A stretch of 64,000 nucleotides of DNA, from positions 7,359,218 through 7,423,217 of the forward strand of contig JAMKCF010000011.1 in NCBI GenBank assembly GCA_023634235.1, in the 5' to 3' direction. The position numbers were made by a program, and so were the translations under genes. Of the stretch, positions 11,293-21,361 are shown in pieces. Within the stretch, counting starts at the first letter, position 1. Each line of letters begins with the position of its first letter. A model generated the notes under the pieces. That model had not been told where the DNA came from and ran no database searches. It worked only from the letters and a program-made list of their open reading frames with translations. This DNA is from Pisaster brevispinus (Eukaryota; Echinodermata; Asteroidea; Forcipulatida; Asteriidae).

Positions 11293-12731
11293 TAAAATTA
11301 ATTTTGTCAACACGGGGGGCTCCCTCCGACCAAAAAAATTTTTTTTATATAGTAGTAGGCCTAACACTTATAAATAATGTCAAATAATTAATATCAAATT
11401 GAAAAGAAAAAAAAATAATAATGCCTGGAAATTTTTTTGCGATGGTTGATGCGATGCGACGAAAATGGTTAATCGGAATATTTCGGAATATTTCGTCAAA
11501 ATCAAAGAAAAAACTTCCAAAACGAAGGAACTTTCTTTTCGGTCGTGCGAGGGTGGATTAAATCACGCCGCGTATCGTATATCAACATCTTAAAATTACA
11601 CGTTGATTAATAACAAAATCGTGATTAACAGAAACGCCAATGCCAGCCCAAAAATATGTCGCGCTACTATCGTTAACGCAGATCTGTGTCAACCACAGCG
11701 GGTAAAATGCCATCCTGTTGATACCACAGTGGAAAAAGTGAAGGCAAATTCACTGCATCAGGTAAACAGAACTCTGGCTGTGGTGGTCATCCCTGCCCAT
11801 GTGAACACTTTGCCCAACTACTCCGCCAGGTTGAACCTGGAAGATCAAGGGGTTCCAAAATCATGTTATCATGTCAAACCACGCCATGGTCAAACCACGC
11901 CATGGGACGCACAGCCAGTCAGCGATCTGGGTAGTAGCTATTGGTACCTTACTCATACTACCCTTAGTGAGGTACAGAGTGGGATGTGCGTCGGTTTGTA
12001 GAGCTGGTGATGGGAGTGGGAGCTACCGGTACGCACCCTGAAGGGTGGACTTAGAGAAATGAGACAGGGTAGGTATGAGTTGCCTTAAAATGGATCGGGG
12101 TCGCAGCAATCTCTTTTGGGAAAGTTGAGGTTGAAAAGGTGGAGTAGGCAGATTGGTTGGTTGGCAAGTTGGGGTGTGGGCAGGCTTTTGTTACATGTGA
12201 GGTGGTGTTAGGAAGAGACGGGTAAGATTAAGACGGATGGGGTTCGTTGGCGGGGTTGTTTCGAAAGAAAGAGAGGCGAGGGGTTGAAGTGGGGTCGGCA
12301 GGTCGGTGGTAAGGTGGGCTAGATCGAGGCGGGTTTGAGTGTTTTAGGCTGGTCGGAATAGTTTCATGATGGATGAGATAAAGGCAGTTAAGTATCGACA
12401 GGATATTGAGGTAGGGGTAGGGACGTAGACGGGGTAGATTTGTTGGTGTCGGTGGTTGAGTGAGGGAAGAAGGGGTGTGGGGAGCTTTAGGCGGGAAGGT
12501 AGGGCGGTTCAGTAGTACGGTGTGGGAAAACGATCGGGGGGGGGGGGGGTATACAAGTTTTTCCAAGTCGGGCATTAAGGTCTCGTATATTCAAGTCAAA
12601 GTGACACCCGAATATATTGTCGTTTCCAGGTCAAATTATAGGTGAAACTATCTAATGAAAACATAATATGGTGAACGAATGATATAGGAATATAAGCGAG
12701 TCTGCTTTTAACTTCAATAAAAGAGACTTAA
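11293..12731. other. Gene-less stretch with a G-rich strand block
   Basis: No supported gene. From about 12000 to 12555 the plus strand is strongly G-rich and C-poor with many GGG runs, ending in a G homopolymer near 12537-12550. The complementary Pro-rich frame on the minus strand follows from that skew. A short direct duplication (GTCAAACCACGCCATGG) lies near 11873-11905. Confidence 0.5.
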
Positions 12732-12884
12732 GCCGTATCCGAATTGGCGGCTACGGCTACGGCTACGGCTACCACAGTTGCTAAGGATGCTACCAAGGAC
12801 CTCTCATGATACTTCGGCACATGGTGACGCAGTGATTCAGCCGTAGCCGTAGCCGTAGCCGTAGCCGCGAATTCGGACACGGCC
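12732..12884. mobile_element. GGCTACGG-type foldback MITE, best copy
   Basis: Ends read GCCGTATCCGAATTGGCGG and CCGCGAATTCGGACACGGCC. Each arm carries four GGCTAC-type hexamers next to the end (GGCTACGGCTACGGCTAC on the left, the complement on the right), around a unique centre of about 60 bp. Related copies at 903-1010 and 22110-22216 keep the ends but fewer hexamers. Confidence 0.85.
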
Positions 12885-13900
12885 TTTTTCTTTAAATATT
12901 TACAAAGAAACAAAAACATAAAAACACTGAAAACAATAGCAACATATATCACAAGGCAACAGACAGACACAAACATTACCGGAGCTCAGAGCTTTAGTTC
13001 CTTACCCTGACCATGACTCCTGTAGGGTCGTCTCATCATAAAACAAATAGGTCCATATAGTATAAATAGTTATAATATAACATATTCCCTACTGCCGTAA
13101 CTACCAAAGTTCGGTTCTCTTTTATTAAAAAATGTAAAGGTCTACATAATACAACACAGTTCCGGCAAAAAAAAAAAAAAAAAAAAAAAACGAAAAAAAA
13201 GATAGATCATGAAGTTCTTCTATCTTAAAGCAAATTTATAGGTCCAAAAATCAAATACTGTAATACGTTACCTACCTTAGCTCCCAAAGTCCTCTTATCT
13301 TCTTCAAGCTAATTTATAGGTAAAAAACAAACAAACCCCAAAACCACTTAAGGTCAAAGTAAAATATTCTCCGCTTCAATATTGTAGCTATCACGTCCCT
13401 GATCTTCAAGTAAATTATGGGTCCAAATAAAAATATCAAATTTCGCATTGGCATAGTTAGATCAATTACCTCACTGCAAAACAAACACGAACTTACTATT
13501 AGGTCAAAATGAAACCATAAAGAAGACTGTCATTGCCCCTAAAGCCCTTGAGGCAAATACAAAAATAGGTCCAATCCAAAGAGATTATTATTCCCTAATG
13601 CTCCGTTCACATCTCAAACACACAAACATATTAATAATGAAACACATAAAAGCCAAACAAACATTCCAACAGACAAACATTCAAAAACTGCACCATTCGA
13701 CGAAATCCTCGAGCTCCCTTTTTTTTTGGAAAACATATTCACGCACATCAATTTTACCGGGAGCGTTTAGGACATTTTGGGCCTATCCACAAAAGCTTCC
13801 CCGGCGGTCTTCACCATCTTGTATCAGTGTATACAGAGGTGCTAGTCAACTGTGGGGAAAATTTTGTGGTGTGTTAAAAGCAGTCTCGTTTGTACAGTTC
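12885..13900. other. Gene-less stretch
   Basis: AT-rich, with a homopolymer A run near 13169-13190 and recurring phrases of the type AATTTATAGGTCCAAA every 100 bp or so, which suggests an old tandem structure. No coding evidence. Confidence 0.4.
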
Positions 13901-14650
13901 ATCGGTCTAATATATGCATCACCCGTTCACCATTTTAAAAATTTCATTTGGGAGTTTGACAAAGGTTTCGTTTACCTTTGGTCGAATTAATGCACAGAAC
14001 AAGAATTTGATATTCTCTGGTTTTCATACAGTTCTTGGTTTCGTTGTCACAGGTATACGTTTTACAGTTACCATATGAACATGCAAGGAATAATTCTCTT
14101 ACATAACTTTGACCGTTGGTCGAGGTTATGTAGAACAAGTGTCAAGATAGTTTCTGGTTCAGTACAGTTCTTGGTCTCGTTTCCACAACGAATATATTAT
14201 TTTGCTCATAAATTTAGGTTACCTTTGGTCAAGTTGGTAGAATAAGGGTCTGGTATTCTCTTTTTGTAAAAAATAATGCAGTTCTTGGTCTCGATATCAA
14301 TGGTTGTAAGTCTACATTTACCGTACGAATGCGCAAGGAATAGTTTTAACAATGTAGTTCACCGTTGGTCGAGTTGGCATGGAAGGGTCTGATATTTTTT
14401 GTTATACTACATTTCTTGGTCTCAAAAATCATGAGTTATCATTCTGATGTTTCTCATACAATTACCGCATATACTAATTAACACGAGGGCAACCTCTTTT
14501 AACATTCCAGGTTGTTTGGTTCGTTTGGGGTCGAAGAAGGTCCAATATTCCTTCGACTGAATACACTTTTTGGTCTCGTTAGCATAGGTTATAAGGCTAA
14601 TATCATTCATTTGACTCCCCACAATGTCATCCAATGCTGAACACACGATC
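13900..14650 (-). repeat. Diverged tandem array with coding traces (ETKNC motif)
   Basis: A phrase close to TTCTTGGTCTCG recurs near 14031, 14166, 14281, 14411 and 14571, with related sequence between copies, giving units of about 115-160 bp. On the minus strand the phrase translates as ETKNC or ETKKC, and neighbouring segments give Cys- and Tyr-containing peptides (for example TYTCDNETKNC and YANETKKC). Frames are broken between units. It could be a decayed repeat-protein gene or a minisatellite that is open by chance. Confidence 0.5.
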
Positions 14651-15444
14651 TTTGCTTTGTCTGGTTTCCCATCTACCGATCGCGTCTTCGCAACATCTTC
14701 AGTAGTAGCTTGTTGGTTTAAATGTCACAAAACCACGGCAAGGGTCACAACACTTCTGGTGAGGTGTTGCTCTTGCTTGTGACTTGCACCATGTGGTTAA
14801 GTTTCTTTGGGTTCAAAGACCGAGACCCGCAAAATCTTACCCGCTGTGGTTGATTATAAGGGTGCCGCGAATGGTTAGTCTCGAGCCTCAACATCAGGTA
14901 GTTTCTGTCAAACTCGACTTTGTTATGTTTCATTTCAGATGTATTAATTTTCAATTAAAATAAACATTTGAAAAATCACTTATTCAATTGTTAGAGAATT
15001 ACTCAATTGAGAGAAGAAAAAAAAAACGATTTTGTTTTCTCCAAATTCCGACGATACAAATTCTTCACAACTATGTTGACTTACTTTTGAGTAGTAATTG
15101 CAACAATGAACATTGCAAGTCAAATCTACTTGGACGAACAAAGTAAAACACAATTTCGGAGCGGTCGAACAACATTTTTTAAAATCACAAATCCTCTTTA
15201 GCCATTTGCGAGGCGTTGTATCAACCAATCGGAAAGCCCACAGACCAGGTACGTCATTCTAATTAATTGCTCACCAGTCACTGTCTTTTTGACAATAAAA
15301 CTATGTAGTTTTACCAGAGGAATTCATGTGCATAGTAATTTGTGATATGTCCATATACAATTATCAGTATGTCAGATTATAATTGGCTGACTAATTTTGT
15401 ACGGCACTACGAATATTTATTTTTTAGAAGACAGTGGTTGAACT

Positions 15445-15755
15445 GGGGGTCGATTTCACAAAGAGCTAAGATTAATCTTAAGATGTGTAGATTAATCTTA
15501 ATTGCTATGCAAAGTGTGATGTCACAACACAAATCCCTTTGGCAACCTTGACAACTCATGTTTAAGATGAATCTCGGTTTTTTTGTCAAGTCGAGCCCTG
15601 CGCTGGGCTCGACTTCACAAAGAGCTAAGATTGATCTGAACAGCCTATTAATATTAATTGCTTAAGTGCCCAGTGTGATGTCACAATACAAATCACTATA
15701 GCAATATCGAAAACTCATCTTCAGATGAATCTTTGTGTTTTGTGAATTCGAGCCC
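15445..15755. mobile_element. Two adjacent copies of a GGGCTCGA-ended MITE
   Basis: Copy 1 spans 15445-15598 and copy 2 15605-15755, six bases apart. Both begin GG-TCGA-TTCACAAAGAGC and close with TCGAGCCC; both contain AGTGTGATGTCACAA. They are imperfect inverted-repeat elements inserted next to one another or tandemly duplicated. Confidence 0.8.
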
Positions 15756-16234
15756 GGCAGGATTGCAAAATTCGGACAACGTTCAATTCAAAATCAAACC
15801 AACTTTTTTTTATACCAGCGTTTTATATAATACAAATCATGGCTACTAATATTTATTAAAAGTACTCGGTAAGCCATTGGTATCGATGTACAGAAATGTA
15901 TGTTCTTTTGTATCTCATCATGTTGTCCGAAGCTTTGATTGTAAGGATGTTTCGATACATCACACTGTAACTTAACAGTTTATAAAAAACTAAAACATTA
16001 ATAAAAATAAAAATAATAATAATGAATAAAAATTATACAAAAATACAATATTTGTATCTGTGGTTTATTTGTGTGATTAAATGTAAGACCTAATAAGGTA
16101 AGCACTAAAAATAAATTGACTGACCCCCAAAATTCACTTGACCCTATAATTTAATATTGTGAAACAAATCAGTACATCATCACGTCGCAGATGTCTTAAA
16201 GAGCTGAAGCGTTTAAGTTTATTTAAATACCGTT

Positions 16235-16516
16235 TTAAAAAATGCAGTCTGATTTCTTTGACAGTTCCATCAAACATACAATTTTTAAAGGCTTTTTAGC
16301 GTCTATGGGGTTTCGTATATTGGGTGTCATATAGGCTTCGACGTGCGGTACATTCATACTGTCATGCACGGCACACGGGGCAACGGTGAAACTTATCGGG
16401 ATAGCCAGGTACATAAGCGGCTCTGATTTACAGTTATAGGTAAAACAAAATTCATTGTTCTCGGAATGGTGAGCTTGCTCAGACTGACGTAAACAGTGGA
16501 AAATAACCTGGTCCAA
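16235..16516 (-). CDS. Possible terminal exon of an unknown secreted protein
   Basis: Open minus-strand frame ending SKKSDCIF and stop. After a possible acceptor (TTTACGTCAG at about 16481-16490) it reads SEQAHHSENNEFCFTYNC onward, with five cysteines and mixed hydrophobic segments. Composition looks more protein-like than the chance frames nearby, but I find no family signature or partner exon. It may instead be a chance frame. Confidence 0.25.
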   Translation of the reverse strand: MDQVIFHCLRQSEQAHHSENNEFCFTYNCKSEPLMYLAIPISFTVAPCAVHDSMNVPHVEAYMTPNIRNPIDAKKPLKIVCLMELSKKSDCIF

Positions 16517-16703
16517 ATATGAAATTAGAGCTGCTTAAGCAGAAAATAGTGCTTGACAAATGTCTGCTAAGCAAAAATGAGCAGGATACCAGTCACAAAT
16601 GGTTCACGTGACAAGGTGTTATGACTGGTAACCTAAATCTGGTAAGTATATTGTTTGTGTTGAGCTACTTTTTGAACTTAAGCAGCTCTATTAAATTGGG
16701 GCC
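16511..16703. mobile_element. GGGCCC/AATTTCATAGAGC MITE, copy
   Basis: Ends read GTCCAAATATGAAATTAGAG and TAAATTGGGGCCC. Inner sequence GAGCTGCTTAAGCAGAAAAT is mirrored by CTTAAGCAGCTC. The centre has the family phrase GAGCAGGATACCAGTCA. Confidence 0.75.
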
Positions 16704-16887
16704 CATGGTATGTCTCCTGTCAACTGAGCGTCCCCAAACGTCTCCAATTTGCACGCAAACCCTTCACTCGGCAATTTCATCCCCTTCCCCCTCCCTAACG
16801 CCCCACCCCCATCCGCCACTGATGAGTCCCAATGAAAGTTTTAAAATGCCCGTCGAGTCTCCGCTACTTATTATTAACTACAACTAA

Positions 16888-17235
16888 TTGCAAGATCGCA
16901 ATAAACTATTGTTTGAAAAGATCAATTACAAATCCCTCAACCAATCTGCACCCCAGTACCTCCTACAGAAATCCTTCATCCATACCAACCTCGTCGTACA
17001 CTCCGTTCCAGCTCTTCTTCTCAACTCGTCCCATACATCACTCGTACTAAATCATATTGCCACCACTCGCTCTCACATTCGTCCCCGACATCAGTTTGCC
17101 AAACTTCATCAAGACTGTTTAAATAAAAACTTTTTTTCTTCAAATCTATGCTAAAGTCGTACCTCTTTAATTAATGTATTGCTAGTTTCTTTTATAAAGC
17201 GCTTCGGGATATTCGTCTGAGGCGCTACATAGAAT
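16888..17235 (+). mobile_element. LINE 3' remnant
   Basis: The frame from about 16888 to 17154 contains SLNQSAPQYLLQ, matching the 'LN..AP.YL' segment close to the end of the reverse-transcriptase ORF of CR1/L2-type LINEs. It is followed by an Arg-containing stretch, a short tail and TAAAGCGCTTCGGGATATTC, a 3' UTR phrase I associate with such elements. Upstream reverse-transcriptase parts are missing, so this is a 5'-truncated, decayed copy. Confidence 0.5.
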
Positions 17236-17767
17236 AGTTCTCCACTGTTATTGTTACTCTTAATTAATTTTAAATTTTCTAGTGTAGAATACAGGCCGTG
17301 CATCGTCAGTTGTCAATGAGAGTTCCAACAAACAACTAGAGCAAACATCAGCAGCTGTGCGAAGTAATCAATGATACTTATAGTATCACACATTGCAAAA
17401 TCAGAGCATCAATCTATAACACGAAAATGTCAATAACTATTATACGCTATAGGCTACAAGTTGAAAATGACACGGTTTAAAGTTAAAACATATTGATTTA
17501 GCCAGTTGACACGTTTAGATATCCATTGAATTTTGATAATATCGACTTCAAAGCAAATACCGAACCAGTCGTATAGACTTATATATTCAAAACAATTTTC
17601 CACACACCTGAATCAAAGTGACAATGGCAGTCGAATTTTTTTTAAGGCGTTTGTTTTCTTGGCCTTTCGCTAATGACTGGGGCTATTCCATTCCAGTTTT
17701 GCACATAGTAATATTACACGGAGAGCCCGTTTTGTTCTAAACGGTCTCTGCCATTTTTCCTTGGAGA

Positions 17768-17875
17768 ATGAAGATTCCTGCCCCCCGGGCTGTGCTTGTG
17801 AATGGAAAGAGTTGTTTCAATGACGACAGCTGTCCCAGAACAGATGCTGTTCTAACACATGCCGACTTTTATGCT
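17768..17875 (+). pseudogene. Relic WAP domain broken by frameshifts
   Basis: Three WAP landmarks follow in order and at about the right spacing, but in three reading frames: SCPPG near 17779, SCFNDDSC near 17812-17835 and NRCCSNTC near 17839-17862. WAP domains normally read CP...C...C..DD.C....CC...C. At least two frameshifts separate the pieces. It lies about 1.7 kb outside the WAP palindrome, on the plus strand, and is probably an old member of the same cluster. Confidence 0.5.
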
Positions 17876-19107
17876 TTAATGCAAGAGGCGGGTTTTTCAT
17901 CTGCTGGTCAGATGGCTGTTGCCAATATTGTGTGGTTTATAGCAGCGCCGAAATTAGGGATGCACCGAAATTTTAGGGGTGCACCATTTTGCTAGGGGGC
18001 ACTTCAAGCCAATTAAAACTGTAGTTTTCCATTTGTATTTCTCTTAAAAAATCCCCTCCTCAGCGCTTTTTTGTTATGCCATTTCCCTTTATTTAAAGAT
18101 AATCTGTCGTGAGTGTAAAGGGCCTTGTCACACGAGGCAACTTTTCCAGGCAACTTGGAGGCACCCAACCGCAGTGCATGCTACAGGGCCACTTTGGTAG
18201 CACATGAGGAATTTTTTCAAACGATGTCTTACGATCCCCAAGAAAAACATGTAAACATTCAAATTAAAAACGTGTAAAATATCACATTAAACCTTTCAAA
18301 ATGTAACATTCTACTCTGTTAATTCTTTGTCGCAAAAGTCCACACGGTGAGCACCCGGGGCACGGGCATCACACCGGGGGGGGGGGTGCCCCCGGTGGTC
18401 GGGCATGGTGGAGCTTTATGTGGTAGTTATGATTTAACAACGACTCTATAATCAACGTAACCTTTGTTTACCAAAAAGAGTGACCCTGTACATTCCAGGG
18501 CCTTTCTGTCAGGCAAGATAATACACTAGTCATATGGAAAAATGTTTACATTTTGATTACTCCCACGTGATTTCAAAAGTTATAAAAAAATAACAGTTGA
18601 ACAATTAAGCGTTGGAAACTGCCTCCTTCTTCGTTTCAGAAGTTGATAGAAGTCAGACAGTGTGATCTCAACGAAATGTACGATGTTTATGCTTTCTTCC
18701 ACTGAGCTGTGTACAAATCGTGCCTGCATGAAGTCCAGACTCTGTGACTCTTTTGTAAACATGATGTCTCACATGCTACATGGTCTATAGCCACCGGTAA
18801 TCTCAATTCAGTGACGGTAAATGTCAGTAACGAAATGGACACTGTTACCAAGAGCCTTTTAAAAAAAACTCCCATCAATATATTTGACTAATACAAAAAG
18901 ATTTACTAGACAAGTGGTTTACAATAATATGATATGAGTCTGATGACGTGCTCAGAAATTATCGAAAGACACCCTCAGGTACTTCTGTACAAGAGGGGAA
19001 GAGTGTGTTGACCATTTTTGGTTTTGTTCTAGTTTATGTGAGTTTGTTTGTTGGGGTGTTTGGGTGGGGGTATTGGGGTATTTGTTTGTTTGGGGTGTTT
19101 GTTTGCT
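17876..19107. other. Gene-less stretch
   Basis: No supported exon. It has a G homopolymer hairpin near 18374-18402. A minus-strand frame at about 18690-18875 begins MGVFFKRLLVTVSISLLTF, like a signal peptide, but no downstream exon can be joined to it. Confidence 0.35.
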
Positions 19108-19251
<144 letters not shown>

Positions 19252-21361
19252 GTGTTTTTTTTTGTGTTGTAATTTTTGGGTGGTTATTTTTTTTATTTAA
19301 ATGTATTATTTATTTATTATTATCATTTTGGGGGCGGTTTTTGGGGGGTGGGATGGGGTGGGGTGTGGTGGTGGGGAGGGGATTCCCTCTGCCACAATTG
19401 AATCACAATAAACCTCAGATTGCATTAGAACAGGCCGGACTTGCTACCCACATTGTAGGTTTGCATTTCGCAATCGGACTTGGTCTGTACGCAATTCCTA
19501 ACGATGCTTGAACCCGCGGGAAGGCATGGAATTTCATGAACATCGGATAAGGTTTACCGTGAAATTTGCAGGAATTTCAAATGTTACTCTAATTAAACTG
19601 CAGTGGACCACATGCTTTAAAAGAGGTTCTCGAGTTGAAGTAGATCATCTGATACGTACAAGCCGCTGTGGTGCGTTCGTAAATAAACTTGACAGAAAAA
19701 AATATATCATTTCGATACCAATTCTTGTTAGTTTACTGACGTTTATTTTGTGTATCACACCAAACCCAAACATGCAGGTACAGTTTAAAGAAGGGGAAAA
19801 TACATTCTTGCTATTTGGATTGACTGGTGAATTTAAAGATAAACCCAAGGTATAAGAATAACATCCATTCATTGGTAACAAATTGGTGAATATTATAACC
19901 TTTAGATAGTTTTGACAGCAAGCAAAGGAAGTGGAAACGTTCAAGCTGCAACTACTGTTACGGTGAAACCTTGACGTATTAAATTGGTCTGTCTGTAGAA
20001 TGAATTAATGTAATCAACATTACTCGTAGACAAATGTAATTCTGAATTGTACCATTTTAAAAAACCAATATAGTGGTTTTTGAAGATTCAGGTTTGCAAT
20101 AAACATAGGCTTCTTATGTAAAAGGAAAAAAACAAAACTGTAAAGAAGACCAACAATGATAGATCAACGAGTTATTTCAAAACGTTTAAATTTGGAGCAT
20201 TTTTTTATCGTATAGTGAGATACTGATGGGAATCATCCAACTCTCCAAACTCACAGCTGGGGCAAAACCCACATACCATATGGAACTTTAATGGACAGGG
20301 TTGCGTGTTCATATCGGGTTCTTATCGGTTTAACATTGATAGGGTGGATGAGTGGGGACATAAATTATGCGAACCGCTTATGTACGTCAGTGCTCAAAAT
20401 AAGTGAAGGAAGAATAGTAGGATTATTTTATATAACGGAACAGGTCAACAGGAACATTGTAGGCGACGGTACGTCTTCGCCATCGTAACGTGTGACGTCA
20501 AACGTCTTGGGTATAGAACGAGCGCAGTGTTGCGTTACGACGTAATTACATATCATCATCTTTGGATGCCTCCCGACTGTGCTCCGTTCGCCGGTGATAT
20601 CCCAGCTACAGTGTCCACTGATCTGTGAACTGAAGGAATGGTAATTATTTTGTATTTAAAGGTTAAGATAAAACAGTTCACAATTGAGGGAACATTTTTT
20701 TTTCTGCTGATTTTCTGAAAATGTATGCATTAGTTTGGAATACTGTGGTGACAGTAGCTGTTTACCAAGGGGGTCGTATGTTATTTAAAACCAGTAAATA
20801 AAAGTCTGTTCAAAATGACATCCATTTCAATCTTGGTGAGTTTGCAATCAAATTCATGGTGTGCCGAAATGATGCTTCAAACGTTTAATGTGTCCACCTT
20901 AATCCATAATGGGTCGCTTTGCTTTGAGGTGTACCGGCATTGTCAGTCATACTTTGCTTCTCCGCAGGCTCAAACTTTAACAAAGTATGCTCAGACTGAT
21001 TAATAACCCAACATTTCTTTTAAATCTTCGGACAAAATATATACATAATATGCATATTTAAAATTGTCCGGGTCAAGACAAAAGTTGTTTGAAAAAAACC
21101 TGTCATCATATAGGCCCTAGATGTGTCCCAATAAAAACCTCTGCAATCAAGATATAGAAAAAGAAAAAAAATAGTACAAAAAAAAGGGGAAAAAAGTGAA
21201 ACTAACATAACATTTGGTGACAGCAACAACAACAACAACAAATGGAGCCACTAACTAGGCAAAACAAGAAAACTAGAAACTGAAAACATTAAGAAGCAAA
21301 CACATAACGCAGAAGTGAAGTTTGAATTGGTTACTCATTAATTCAATGTGTATTTCATACC

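Noticed and set aside
12228..12575. Minus-strand Pro-rich frame of 115 residues
   Set aside because: Explained by the G-skew of the opposite strand; no splice context or family pattern.
18687..18878. Signal-peptide-like minus-strand frame (MGVFFKRLLVTVSISLLTF)
   Set aside because: Hydrophobic leader is attractive, but no donor and acceptor pair leads to a recognisable mature protein.
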